Of a stretch of 64,000 bases of DNA, positions 1-7,657 are shown piece after piece. Position numbers and translations under genes: made by a program. The DNA comes from Paenibacillus sp. OK003 (GTDB lineage: Bacteria > Bacillota > Bacilli > Paenibacillales > Paenibacillaceae): positions 62,001 through 126,000 of the forward strand of contig NZ_FOBD01000012.1 in NCBI RefSeq assembly GCF_900109515.1, in the 5' to 3' direction. Positions within the stretch are counted from its first letter, which is position 1. Each line of letters opens with the position of its first letter. The notes below the pieces were generated by a model that saw nothing but the letters and a program-made list of their open reading frames with translations, was not told the DNA's origin and did no database searches.

Positions 1-580
1 CGTGTGCAATCGCGGAGGACCAGGTCTGGATCTGCGGGCGATCTGCTTTAGGTACTCCCAGCATATCCGATATCACATGAATCGGTAAGGGAAAGGCGTA
101 GTCCTTGACCAAATCCATCTCGCCCTGGGCTTGAACCTGATCCAGTAATTCATCAGCGATCTGCTGCACACGTGGACGAAGACTTTCCATATATTTGGGG
201 GTAAAGGCTTTGGAGACCAGTCGGCGTAATCTCCGATGATCAGGATCATCTACAGAGAGCATTGATTTTCCGGTAAAGAACGTTGGAGGAGCATCTGAAT
301 CTACGTTTTCCACATAGGCTTTCAGGATATTCTCATTGCCGTCGATAGAGAGTGGGTCTACTGTGAAGTGGGCATGATCTTTGAGTACCTGTGACGCTTC
401 TTCCATTCGTGTGACCAACCACTGCCCGCGATCTGTACCACCCATTGGTAAGGATACTGGAATAACAGGACCTGTTTCACGCAATTGCTTGATCAGTGAA
501 AATGGATTTTCACCACTATCCCCACTAAACAGGCTCAGTGCTGCTTTTTGTGAAACATTAAGATCTAACTCACTCATCAT
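1..580 (-). CDS. Cytochrome P450, CYP107-like (N-terminal part, cut by window edge)
   Basis: The minus-strand frame opens at ATG-ATG (580/577) behind AAGGGA and runs off the left edge, so only about the first 190 residues are visible. Seen: the N-terminal P450 pattern with a PLSIDG segment, the C-helix motif DDPDHRRLRRLVSKAFTP, and FPLPIHVISDMLGVP. These are typical of soluble bacterial class I P450s of the CYP107 group, which hydroxylate small molecules using ferredoxin or flavodoxin. The I-helix and the heme cysteine lie outside the window. It sits 32 bp behind the isochorismatase-like gene on the same strand, so the two are probably one operon controlled by the divergent TetR. The substrate is unknown. 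Confidence 0.85.
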   Translation of the reverse strand, partial: MMSELDLNVSQKAALSLFSGDSGENPFSLIKQLRETGPVIPVSLPMGGTDRGQWLVTRMEEASQVLKDHAHFTVDPLSIDGNENILKAYVENVDSDAPPTFFTGKSMLSVDDPDHRRLRRLVSKAFTPKYMESLRPRVQQIADELLDQVQAQGEMDLVKDYAFPLPIHVISDMLGVPKADRPQIQTWSSAIAH

Positions 581-612
581 AACCATCCCTTCGCTTCGAC
601 CATTTTATTGGT

Positions 613-1194
613 TTACATTAATGAATTTATCCAATCATCTACAGTCATCACATCAGCTTGTTTGGGGAATACGCTCTCTACGAGAACTCGATGAACTTCA
701 GGGTCCCTATCCAGACAAGCATCAGAAAGTACAGTCAGCGCGTAATCCTTATCCGCCGACTCACACAAGGTAGACAGCACTACTCCACTTGTTGCGATAC
801 CGCTAAGAATAAGTGTATTAATGCCATGGGATTGAAGAAGGGTCTCCAGGTTGCTTCCCGAGAATCCACTGACGCGGAACTTGTCCACAATGAGCTCTCC
901 TGGGAGCGGCTGTACCGATTCGTGAATGTCCATTGCCACTTTCATCGCCGGATTGGCTGCGTTCTCTCCACCACGGCTCGACTTTTTTCCAAACAACTTG
1001 TTGCGCTCACTGATTGGAGGGGAATCCTCGCGATGACCAACCTTCACAAAAATTACGAGTACGTTATGTCTACGAGCTGTTTCTACCGCTTTCTGAAACG
1101 GGAACAGTGCATCCTCGTGCTTCGCATATTGCGACACGATGATGTTCTGCATATCCATGACCAGAAGTGCAGCGTGGTTATGATGACTCTCCAT
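613..1194 (-). CDS. Isochorismatase-family hydrolase homologue lacking the usual nucleophilic Cys
   Basis: A 193-residue alpha/beta protein of the isochorismatase/nicotinamidase superfamily. Seen: the first acidic residue in VMDMQN, the conserved Lys in VDKFRVSGFSG, and the cis-peptide strand LILSGIATSGVVLSTL. Nicotinamidase-type members have Cys three residues after the Thr of this motif (TxxCV); here it reads TSGVV, so the nucleophile is absent, as in isochorismatase/PhzD-type vinyl-ether hydrolases. ATG 1194 is preferred because AGAGGGA lies about 10 nt upstream; GTG 1203 is the alternative. The P450 gene follows in the same direction and a TetR gene diverges upstream. The substrate cannot be named; a non-cysteine hydrolase or a degraded enzyme are both possible. 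Confidence 0.85.
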   Translation of the reverse strand: MESHHNHAALLVMDMQNIIVSQYAKHEDALFPFQKAVETARRHNVLVIFVKVGHREDSPPISERNKLFGKKSSRGGENAANPAMKVAMDIHESVQPLPGELIVDKFRVSGFSGSNLETLLQSHGINTLILSGIATSGVVLSTLCESADKDYALTVLSDACLDRDPEVHRVLVESVFPKQADVMTVDDWINSLM

Positions 1195-1225
1195 GGGTTG
1201 CACATCCCTCTCATTTTGATTAAGA

Positions 1226-1286
1226 TTAAGGGGAGAACTCTCCGCTTAACCTCTTCTTGATATTAAACGGAGGGTTCTCCCCTTGT
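1226..1286. promoter_or_regulatory. Twin TetR-type operators between the hydrolase/P450 operon and tetR
   Basis: Two tandem 24-bp imperfect palindromes lie between the divergent genes. Site 1 (1226-1249) reads TTAAGGGGAG-N4-CTCCGCTTAA and site 2 (1263-1286) reads TTAAACGGAG-N4-CTCCCCTTGT. Both share the GGAG-N4-CTCC core flanked by TTAA-type arms. Size, symmetry and position fit operators of the adjacent TetR protein controlling both transcripts; binding itself is inferred. Confidence 0.65.
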
Positions 1287-1323
1287 CAAATTTTGAACGT
1301 TGAAGGATAGGAAGTGACAGACA

Positions 1324-1920
1324 GTGGATAGAACCAATACAACCTCTCGTTCGGAGCGACGGGATGCTGCCGAGAATCGCCAACGTATCTTGGATGTGGC
1401 TAGCACATTATTCGAGCTGCACGGCGTGGAGCGGGTCAGCATGAATCAGATCGCTTCCGCAGCGCAGATTGGAGCGGGTACCTTATACCGCCGATACCGC
1501 AATAAAAGTGAGTTATGCATGGACTTGATCAAAGATAACGCAGCGCTGTTCTTCGATGATGTGGAGATATATTTGCAGGAAAACGCACAGTATCCACCAA
1601 CTGAGCGATTGCGGGGTCTGCTGACGTTGTTTATCCAGTTTAGAGAGAAAAATGCGGAGCTGCTCTCGGGCATCGAGAATGCGGTATATCAAGGATCAGA
1701 ATCCAGAACCTCAAGTCCTCTTTATGACCAATTGCATCAACAGCTATTTGGATTATTCGAAGAGATGGCAACAGAGAGCGACGAATCGCAGGCCATCAGC
1801 TTGTTCAAAACGGACATGCTTCTGACTGCCATGAGTAATGATTCGTATCTGTTTCAAAAAAACGTACGCGGCAACTCTCCTGACCGCATTGTAGAGCAGC
1901 TCTGTTTGACGTTTCTTTAA
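1324..1920 (+). CDS. TetR/AcrR-family transcriptional regulator
   Basis: A 198-residue protein with an N-terminal TetR helix-turn-helix (residues about 18-63; RQRILDVASTLFELHG, then the recognition helix IGAGTLYRRYRNKSEL) and a variable C-terminal ligand domain. The start is GTG with GGAAG about 9 nt upstream. It is transcribed away from the isochorismatase-like/P450 operon, with two palindromes between them, so it is probably an autoregulated repressor of that operon. The inducer is unknown. Confidence 0.9.
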   Translation: MDRTNTTSRSERRDAAENRQRILDVASTLFELHGVERVSMNQIASAAQIGAGTLYRRYRNKSELCMDLIKDNAALFFDDVEIYLQENAQYPPTERLRGLLTLFIQFREKNAELLSGIENAVYQGSESRTSSPLYDQLHQQLFGLFEEMATESDESQAISLFKTDMLLTAMSNDSYLFQKNVRGNSPDRIVEQLCLTFL

Positions 1921-1938
1921 CGTAAATGGGTATATAAA

Positions 1939-1999
1939 ATGCTCAAAAAGCCTAATTCATCGTAGGCAATCTGCCGCTTGAACTAGGCTCTTTGAGCAT
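1939..1999. terminator. Long inverted repeat after tetR
   Basis: A 16-bp arm at 1939-1954 pairs with 1984-1999 with one mismatch (ATGCTCAAA.. with ..TTTGAGCAT). It lies between the convergent tetR and GNAT genes. No clear T-tract follows on the plus strand, so it may be a weak or bidirectional terminator. Confidence 0.5.
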
Positions 2000-2011
2000 G
2001 AGTTGTGGAAT

Positions 2012-2482
2012 TTATAATGTTTTGATATACCATGCATTACAAGCAAAATGCTCCGTTGCATTTAACGGTTCTTCTAAAGGAATAAAACCGTTCTTGATAT
2101 AGAACTTGTTGGCCGCAACCATATTGTTAAGCGTCTCAAGATAACATTGTTCATAGTGTTCTTTGGCAAAATCAAGGGAAATCCGAAGCAATTCATAGGA
2201 GATTCCGGTACCTCGTGCTTCTTTTAAGGCATACATCTTCTGCAACTCACAAATATGTGAAAATCCCTCCACGGGTCCGATACCGCAGCCAGCTACAACG
2301 GTTGAATTATGCTCAACCACCCAATACCTGGAGCCCTCGCGTTGATAAAGATGATAAAAATCGCCCAGATTCGGATCAGCCCACGCCGTTCCTGACTTAT
2401 TGGCCCCGAATTCGATCAAACAACTTCGAATCAGAGACTCTACTTCTTGATTATCTTTTTCTTCTATCTCTCTAATAAACAT
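2012..2482 (-). CDS. GNAT-family N-acetyltransferase
   Basis: A 156-residue protein of the GCN5-related acetyltransferase fold. Seen: the N-terminal strand MFIREIEEKDNQEVESLIR, the central VVAGCGIGPVEG strand, the acetyl-CoA loop region ARGTGISYELLRISLDFA, and the C-terminal NKFYIKNGFIPLEEPL typical of GNATs. The acceptor cannot be predicted. The start is ATG 2482, with GGAGG 9 nt upstream; a longer upstream frame lacks such a site and adds a non-homologous tail. It lies 103 bp downstream of the truncated MFS gene on the same strand. Confidence 0.85.
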   Translation of the reverse strand: MFIREIEEKDNQEVESLIRSCLIEFGANKSGTAWADPNLGDFYHLYQREGSRYWVVEHNSTVVAGCGIGPVEGFSHICELQKMYALKEARGTGISYELLRISLDFAKEHYEQCYLETLNNMVAANKFYIKNGFIPLEEPLNATEHFACNAWYIKTL

Positions 2483-2585
2483 GCAGGTAAGCCTCCGCGT
2501 CATGAAATAATTGCTGCTCTTCACTGCACAAATTATACTACAACTCTGATTTAACACACTACCATTCAACTATAATGAAACGGAA

Positions 2586-3239
2586 TCACTCGTTTTGGCA
2601 GGGAACGTCTGCGTGATTCTCAGCAACCGTCTTACGTAGATCATGAAAAGCAGAAAAGAAATTTCTGTCCGTATGTGGTTGAAATGGCATTTTGGCTCCC
2701 AGCGTCAAAAGCAGGGCCAAGACGGACAAACCAACAGCAAAGATAAACATCGTCTGATATGATGTGCCTTGCATAATCCCCAGACCAATCATGGGGCCAA
2801 CCGCCATGGCCAGCGTCATGGAGGTGCTAAACCACCCCATACCTTCCCCGCGCCGAGCCGATGGAATCATGTTAGTCACAGCTGTCATCATGGACGTTGT
2901 GGATACAGCCCAGCTCATTCCATGCACGATACGAAGTCCGATCAGCATGATGATTCCACCAACCCAGTTGTACATATACATCGCCAATATAAACAGAAGC
3001 AAACCCCCGATCATAAACGGACGTCTGCCGAATCGATCCAGTAGTCCACCGACAAAAGGACGAAGGATGACGGAAGATAACATTAAAGCTCCCATAGCCA
3101 AGCCCACCTGTCTTTCATTGCCACCCATCTCTTTAATAAAAAGCGGCAGTGTGGGATACAGCATATAAAATGCAGTAAATAAAAACAGCAAACCCAGCGT
3201 CATCAGAATAAATGACTTCGTCCATAAGCGTTGCATCAT
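2586..3239 (-). pseudogene. Truncated MFS transporter (N-terminal half only)
   Basis: 217 residues equivalent to transmembrane helices 1-6 of a 12-helix major facilitator. The signature loop GLLDRFGRRPF between helices 2 and 3 is present, and the frame stops just after the central cytoplasmic loop. Family members are about 390-420 residues, so the C-terminal six helices are missing and no matching sequence follows before the GNAT gene. It starts at ATG 3239/3236 behind GGGGGA. A TetR gene diverges upstream, the usual efflux arrangement. It is most likely a 3'-deleted, non-functional gene; a functional half-transporter is less likely. Confidence 0.75.
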
Positions 3240-3310
3240 TCATCCCCCACTCTAGTTATGAAATCTATGTTTTGACCTGTTTTTGTATGAAAACAAATAT
3301 TGATATATTA

Positions 3311-3326
3311 ATGAACATCTGTTAAT
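3311..3326. promoter_or_regulatory. Candidate operator between the MFS remnant and tetR
   Basis: ATGAACA-TC-TGTTAAT is a 7-2-7 inverted repeat with one mismatch in the AT-rich divergent intergenic region. It could be the binding site of the TetR encoded at 3439. The evidence is symmetry and position only. Confidence 0.3.
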
Positions 3327-3438
3327 AATTATAGACAGAATAAGAAAGCTTATCATTGTTAATTGAACTCGTTTCGTTAATTAGTGAACATTAAACATAA
3401 ATTTGTTTATTATCTTTAGAAAGTTTGGTGAGAATCAC

Positions 3439-3987
3439 ATGACCAAAGTGGATCGAAGAATTCGAAAATCACAAGAGGCCATCAAAGCAGCAGTAATTGA
3501 GTTAATGTCAGAAAAAAATTTCGATGATATTACCCTACAAGATATCTCTGATAGAGCTGACGTTAGCAGAGGTACCATTTATCTTCACTACGTCGATAAG
3601 TATGATCTGTTGGACAAGCTCATTGACGGGCATATCGAAGAATTAAGTAAAATTTGTCATTCGGTTGCAGACTTGGATTGGAAAGAATCCATCATTCCCT
3701 GGTTTATCTACTTGGAACAAAATTACTTGTTCTTCTCAACGATGATGGCCAGTAAGGGAGCGGTACAATTTCGCAACCGCCTGATTGAGTTTCTTAATGA
3801 AGATTTCAAGGAGGAAGTATACTTATCTCAGGCCAGAAAATCCGGATTAAGTGAGGATATCATTCTCCAATATGTGGTCATGTCTTATGTAGGGGTCGTT
3901 GAGTGGTGGATCAAGAACGAAATGCCCCATCCACCTGAGGTCATGTCAAAGCAATTAGGAGAATTAATCAAAACGAATTTGGGATAA
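3439..3987 (+). CDS. TetR/AcrR-family transcriptional regulator
   Basis: A 182-residue protein starting at ATG 3439 (GGTGA upstream). The N-terminal helix-turn-helix covers residues about 7-52 (RIRKSQEAIKAAVIELMSEK, DISDRADVSRGTIYLHYVDKYDLL), followed by a helical TetR_C-type domain containing FFSTMMASKG. Its arrangement opposite an MFS drug-transporter gene suggests an efflux repressor, but that transporter is now truncated, so its present target is unclear. Confidence 0.88.
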   Translation: MTKVDRRIRKSQEAIKAAVIELMSEKNFDDITLQDISDRADVSRGTIYLHYVDKYDLLDKLIDGHIEELSKICHSVADLDWKESIIPWFIYLEQNYLFFSTMMASKGAVQFRNRLIEFLNEDFKEEVYLSQARKSGLSEDIILQYVVMSYVGVVEWWIKNEMPHPPEVMSKQLGELIKTNLG

Positions 3988-4009
3988 CGTGCAATGTGCA
4001 CGCAGTCAA

Positions 4010-4060
4010 AATAGCGGTAGTCTCAGGATACGTAGTTAACATCCTAGGACTACCGCTATT
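4010..4060 (+). terminator. Rho-independent terminator after tetR (3439)
   Basis: A long stem in which AATAGCGGTAGTC (4010-4022) pairs with GACTACCGCTATT (4048-4060), with an inner AGGAT/ATCCT pairing, followed by ACTTTT. It separates the tetR gene from the convergent MmcQ/YjbR gene. Confidence 0.75.
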
Positions 4061-4137
4061 ACTTTTCGAAAAAAGCTGATTTTTCTGCAATTGGCGCCGA
4101 CCACCTGCTGTCTAAATTGTTATTGCATGTGGTCTAA

Positions 4138-4488
4138 TTAAGATATGGATTCCAAAAGACTCTTGGACAGAGTTTTGACAACCAAATCGTACGAATGGTC
4201 AATCATAACAAAGATATCCTGCTCCGACAAGGAGCCATCTAGAATAATGGTATTCCAATGTTTTTTGTTCATATGATACCCCGGTTGAACGGCTTCATGC
4301 TGCTCTCTGAGGTTTTCCGCAATGATCGGATCACATTTTAAGTTCAAGCGAACGTTATCCGCCTTGTCCTCAAACATAAGCGCAAACATTTTCCCTGCAA
4401 TTTTGATAGCAACCGGATCGGACCCGAATGGATAATCCTTCGTTGCACCTTTTTTCTTCAAACAGTACTCTATAATCTTATTCTTCAA
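4138..4488 (-). CDS. MmcQ/YjbR family protein
   Basis: A 116-residue protein of the MmcQ/YjbR family (double-wing fold, often annotated DNA-binding, role unresolved). Seen: the family signatures DYPFGSDPVAIKIAGKMFAL, LNLKCDP, PGYHMNKKHWNTI and MIDHSYDLVVKTL. The start is read as TTG 4488, because AAAGGAG ends 10 nt before it and family members begin at the equivalent KNKIIEYCLKKKG; a longer frame to 4521 also begins with TTG but lacks a ribosome site. It stands alone between terminators. Confidence 0.88.
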   Translation of the reverse strand: MKNKIIEYCLKKKGATKDYPFGSDPVAIKIAGKMFALMFEDKADNVRLNLKCDPIIAENLREQHEAVQPGYHMNKKHWNTIILDGSLSEQDIFVMIDHSYDLVVKTLSKSLLESIS

Positions 4489-4665
4489 TTCAGTATCTCT
4501 CCTTTGCGCAGAAGACAACAACTTTCCCTACCCAATCTAATGATACCGAATGTACGTTTGCATGTAAATATCAAGCATTTCATTTCAACTATTCTTCCTG
4601 TAACACAGGCATCATCTTCTCAGACAGCTTCCTTGATCGCTACGCAACTTATATGGACATACAAC

Positions 4666-4707
4666 AAAAAAACCGACTCCATGAAATAATTCATGAAATC
4701 GGTTTTT
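4666..4707 (-). terminator. Rho-independent terminator of hmoA-like gene
   Basis: Read on the minus strand, AAAAACCGA...TTCATG pairs with CATGAA...TCGGTTTTT and ends in a T-run. It lies just downstream of the monooxygenase stop and may act in both directions. Confidence 0.7.
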
Positions 4708-4718
4708 CATCATTCGAA

Positions 4719-5048
4719 TTATGCATTCGATACTCTAGCTGTCTTCACTTTCTGTACTTCGTACATATTTACCGTAGTGCTAATCAGATACTCGGGTTTC
4801 TCCTGTCCTCTTTTCTCCTTATGACCTTTAATATGCACGTCGCTCTTCTCCCAATTCTTCCAGTCTTCCTCCGACTCCCAACGAATCAGCACCATTACTT
4901 CTTCGTGTTCTTTACTCTTTTTGTTAACCATTACACTAAAATCAATCAGTCCCGGCATTTCCTCTACAGGGCTAGGGGCACTGAAACGTTCCACCAGTTT
5001 ATGACTATGGCCCTTTTCGACTACCATAACGCGAGTTTGAATGAACAT
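4719..5048 (-). CDS. hmoA: Heme-degrading monooxygenase, HmoA-like (IsdG/ABM fold)
   Basis: A 109-residue single-domain protein that closely follows Bacillus subtilis HmoA as recalled from memory: MFIQTR start, VVEKG, VERFSAP, GLIDFSVMV, EVMVLIRWESEEDWKNWEKSDVHIKGH and PEYLIST. The family binds heme as a dimer and opens the porphyrin to release iron. ATG 5048 has AGGAGG 9 nt upstream. A near-consensus Fur box lies about 90 bp upstream, supporting iron-repressed expression. It is monocistronic, with its own terminator. HmoB-type or other ABM-fold enzymes are the main alternatives. Confidence 0.85.
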   Translation of the reverse strand: MFIQTRVMVVEKGHSHKLVERFSAPSPVEEMPGLIDFSVMVNKKSKEHEEVMVLIRWESEEDWKNWEKSDVHIKGHKEKRGQEKPEYLISTTVNMYEVQKVKTARVSNA

Positions 5049-5139
5049 GAATTACGCCTCCTGATTGCCTCAAGTCACTGCTTGGATACAATGGCCTTGG
5101 GACATTTTTTAAGTTCCTCTCTATTATTCTATTCTTATT

Positions 5140-5158
5140 GAAAATGATTATCAATATC
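5140..5158. promoter_or_regulatory. Fur box upstream of hmoA
   Basis: GAAAATGATTATCAATATC matches 17 of 19 positions of the classical Fur box GATAATGATTATCATTATC. It lies between the helicase terminator and the heme monooxygenase gene, in position to overlap the promoter of the latter. Confidence 0.75.
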
Positions 5159-5177
5159 GTGTCGATTTTGTGTTCAT

Positions 5178-5208
5178 AAAAAAAACCTCCTCCACGAAAT
5201 GGAGAAGG
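5178..5208 (-). terminator. Rho-independent terminator of the DEAD-box helicase
   Basis: Minus-strand stem CCTTCTCCA / TGGAGGAGG (one G-U pair) with loop TTTCG, followed by eight T. Confidence 0.85.
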
Positions 5209-5223
5209 CATTTGCTCGTTATT

Positions 5224-6603
5224 TTAGAGAGCTTTATTCACTTTGCTGCTCTTTGGTTTACTGTGACTTGTACTATTGTGGTTTGTTTTACCGCTATTTG
5301 GCTTACTACCGTTTGGCTTACTGTGATTAGCTTTACCGCTCTTCTTAAACCACTCGGATTTAGGTTTGCGAGCGGGATTCGCTTTTGACTTCGCGGGTTT
5401 ATCGGCTGCAGATTTATGAGGTGCAGACTTCGATGTTTGATTCGATTTTACAAAAGCAGGCACACTTGTCATCGGATAAGGATGATTTTTTACTTCAGGG
5501 ATGGTCTTCTTAATTACTTTCTCAATATCCTTCAGGAACGGAAGCTCTTCCTTTTCACAAAAGGAAATCGCCATTCCGCTATGCCCTGCTCTACCTGTAC
5601 GGCCAATTCGGTGGACATACGTTTCCGGAATATTAGGAAGGTTGAAGTTGATTACATGTGACAGCTCTTCAACATCAATGCCCCTTGCCGCTATATCCGT
5701 CGCCACCAGTACTCGTGTAACTCCACTTTTGAAATTATTCAAGGCTCTTTGACGCTCATTTTGAGATTTGTTGCCATGAATGGCCTGAGCCGTAATATTC
5801 ACTTTGGACAAATCGCGAGTTACACGGTCAGCTCCACGCTTTGTACGAGTGAATACCAATGCCGAAACAATAGATTTATCCTGCAAGATATGATTCAACA
5901 GACTCTGTTTCTTGCCATTTTCCAATAAATACACAGACTGTTCAATTCGATCCACTGTGGAGGAGACGGGTGTAATTTCTACTTTTACCGGATCAACGAG
6001 CAGTGTTTTTACCATTTTTGTAATTTCAGGAGGCATTGTAGCTGAGAAGAATAAGGTCTGTTTCTTGCTCGGCATCTTCGCAATGATTCGTTTCACATCA
6101 TGAATGAAGCCCATATCCAACATGCGGTCTGCTTCATCAAGAACCAGTATTTGCACATGTTTCAGATCAATACGCTTTTGATTGACCAAGTCAATCAGTC
6201 TACCAGGTGTTGCAATAATAATATCTGCACCTTGATTGAGCGCACGCTCCTGAACTTTTTGTGAAACGCCTCCCACGATTGCGGCACAACGAATATCGGT
6301 AAAACGGCTATATGCCTTAATATTATCTGAAATTTGAATCGCAAGTTCTCTTGTTGGAGTTAAAATCAATGAGCGAATATGGCGTGCGGCTTTGGGGCCG
6401 TTCGACTTTTCGCTTAATAACTGAATGATAGGCACAGAAAATGCTGCCGTCTTGCCTGTACCTGTTTGCGCACAGCCAAGCAAATCTCTGCCTGCCAATA
6501 CGGCCGGAATGGCCTGTTCCTGTATAGGTGTAGGGGCAGTATAGTTTGCTTTGCTTAAGCCTTCCAAAATTGCGGGTATAATATTCAAGTCTTTAAATGT
6601 CAT
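5224..6603 (-). CDS. DEAD-box ATP-dependent RNA helicase (RhlE-like)
   Basis: A 459-residue cytoplasmic RNA helicase. The motifs appear in order: Q motif (PTPIQEQAIP), I AQTGTGKT, Ia PTRELA, Ib TPGR, II DEAD, III SAT, IV/V with ATDIAARGID, VI HRIGRTGRAG. The core ends near residue 365. The last 80 or so residues are a low-complexity basic tail rich in Lys, Ser, Asn and Pro (repeated SKPN/SKPK-like units), probably an RNA-binding extension as in cold-shock-linked RhlE/CshA proteins. The start is ATG 6603 with AAGGAG upstream. It is monocistronic. The exact paralogue name cannot be fixed. Confidence 0.93.
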   Translation of the reverse strand: MTFKDLNIIPAILEGLSKANYTAPTPIQEQAIPAVLAGRDLLGCAQTGTGKTAAFSVPIIQLLSEKSNGPKAARHIRSLILTPTRELAIQISDNIKAYSRFTDIRCAAIVGGVSQKVQERALNQGADIIIATPGRLIDLVNQKRIDLKHVQILVLDEADRMLDMGFIHDVKRIIAKMPSKKQTLFFSATMPPEITKMVKTLLVDPVKVEITPVSSTVDRIEQSVYLLENGKKQSLLNHILQDKSIVSALVFTRTKRGADRVTRDLSKVNITAQAIHGNKSQNERQRALNNFKSGVTRVLVATDIAARGIDVEELSHVINFNLPNIPETYVHRIGRTGRAGHSGMAISFCEKEELPFLKDIEKVIKKTIPEVKNHPYPMTSVPAFVKSNQTSKSAPHKSAADKPAKSKANPARKPKSEWFKKSGKANHSKPNGSKPNSGKTNHNSTSHSKPKSSKVNKAL

Positions 6604-6732
6604 TAGGTCTCCTTAATTTACGCAACAAATATTCATTTGACGTATATCTCATTTCAAACGCAACACATAAGGATAACATTAAAAAGCACTTCTGTATATC
6701 ATATTTTGAAAATCAAGTCCTGAACCAATCTA

Positions 6733-7047
6733 TTAACTCACCAGTTTCAACCCTACTGCTGATCCAAGCACCATGGCAATAAACAGAATTCTTAACGCAT
6801 TTCGGGGTTCTCCATAAAATATCATGCCGAGAATAGCTCCCCCGGAAGCTCCGATTCCTGTCCATACGGCGTATGCTGTTCCCATCGGAAGAGTCTTCAT
6901 CGCCAGCGATAGGAACAGAAAGCTTAGTCCAAATCCCGCAACCAGCAGTATGATTGACGTCAGGTTACGATCTTTGTGCAATTTATTAATCATCAGAACC
7001 CCAATCATTTCAAAGACACCTGCCAAAATAAGATATACCCAGTTCAT
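6733..7047 (-). CDS. gdnD: Guanidinium exporter subunit GdnD (YkkD-type SMR protein)
   Basis: A 104-residue, four-helix small multidrug resistance protein. Seen: membrane-embedded Glu in AGVFEMIGV, and the SMR signature [21 protein letters not shown], closely following YkkD as recalled. With the overlapping upstream partner it should form an antiparallel heterodimer that exports guanidinium in exchange for protons. It overlaps gdnC by 4 bp. The guanidine-I riboswitch upstream of the pair sets the substrate more firmly than the protein sequence does. Confidence 0.92.
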   Translation of the reverse strand: MNWVYLILAGVFEMIGVLMINKLHKDRNLTSIILLVAGFGLSFLFLSLAMKTLPMGTAYAVWTGIGASGGAILGMIFYGEPRNALRILFIAMVLGSAVGLKLVS

Positions 7048-7385
7048 GATTCATGTACCTCCTTTGTTTTTCCTTTGCTGAGCATTTTAAGACCGATTAC
7101 GCCCAATAAAAGAACCCCAATGAGCAGCATTTTCCCAGATTGAATCGCCGCATCAAACCATATAATCTCTGCCAGTACTGTCCCTGCTGTACCCAGTCCA
7201 ACGAATACCGCATATACAGTCCCTACATCAAGTGAGCGGGAAGCCGCAATCATCAAGGTGAAACTGACAATAATAGCGATCAGTGTAGCCCCCCACTCCA
7301 GAAAACCACTGGCATGTTTCAATCCAATGACCCAACCGACCTCAAATAAAGCTGCAATAACGACGGACAACCATGTTTTGTTCAT
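7044..7385 (-). CDS. gdnC: Guanidinium exporter subunit GdnC (YkkC-type SMR protein)
   Basis: A 113-residue, four-helix SMR protein. Seen: the conserved Glu in [32 protein letters not shown] and [17 protein letters not shown], matching YkkC. It is the first gene after the guanidine-I riboswitch; the start is ATG 7385 behind AAGGAG. It overlaps gdnD, as expected for an obligate heterodimer. Expression should require guanidine binding to the leader RNA. Confidence 0.93.
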   Translation of the reverse strand: MNKTWLSVVIAALFEVGWVIGLKHASGFLEWGATLIAIIVSFTLMIAASRSLDVGTVYAVFVGLGTAGTVLAEIIWFDAAIQSGKMLLIGVLLLGVIGLKMLSKGKTKEVHES

Positions 7386-7445
7386 TTCTATCCACTCCTT
7401 ATCAAATTTTGCTACGTGTATTATTAGTTACATGAAGCCAAAATA

Positions 7446-7575
7446 AAAAAGCCCGGGAAACAAACTGCATTAAGCAGTTCATCTCCCAGGCTTTTGTCCC
7501 TCCGTGACACAACCAATAGGTTGTGAGTTTTCTCTCGGACCAGACCGACATAACTGTCGCGGAACCCTAGAAAAC
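7446..7575 (-). promoter_or_regulatory. Guanidine-I (ykkC class, subtype 1) riboswitch with terminator
   Basis: Read on the minus strand, the leader contains the hallmark elements of the ykkC motif: CTAGGGTTCCGC, TGGTCCGAGAGA, a CACAACC/GGTTGTG hairpin, ACGGAGGGAC, then AAAGCCTGGGAGA. The last segment also forms the 5' arm of a terminator whose 3' arm CCCGGGCTTTTTT ends at 7446. Guanidine binding should prevent termination. The paired-SMR gene context supports the guanidine subtype over the ppGpp and PRPP subtypes. Confidence 0.93.
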
Positions 7576-7600
7576 ATTTGAATATTTTGATGTGACTCCA

Positions 7601-7628
7601 ATTATACACAATTCTTTTTGATTGGCAA
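7601..7628 (-). promoter_or_regulatory. Promoter of the gdnCD operon
   Basis: Minus-strand TTGCCA (7628-7623), a 16-bp spacer and TATAAT (7606-7601), about 26 bp upstream of the first aptamer element. A good sigma-A-type match. Confidence 0.7.
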
Positions 7629-7657
7629 CCCTTTTTCGCTACTAGGCTAGAGGGAAC

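Noticed and set aside
4653-5141. Plus-strand open frame over the heme monooxygenase
   Set aside because: Antisense to a well-supported gene; low-complexity hydrophobic sequence without a ribosome site.
5240-5345. Repeated TTTACCGC/TTGGCTTACTG-like units suggesting a DNA repeat array
   Set aside because: They encode the Lys/Ser/Asn/Pro-rich tail of the DEAD-box helicase; no regular spacer structure.
7446-7575. Leader read as a T-box or SAM-type riboswitch
   Set aside because: The conserved ykkC elements and the SMR gene pair leave no room for those classes.
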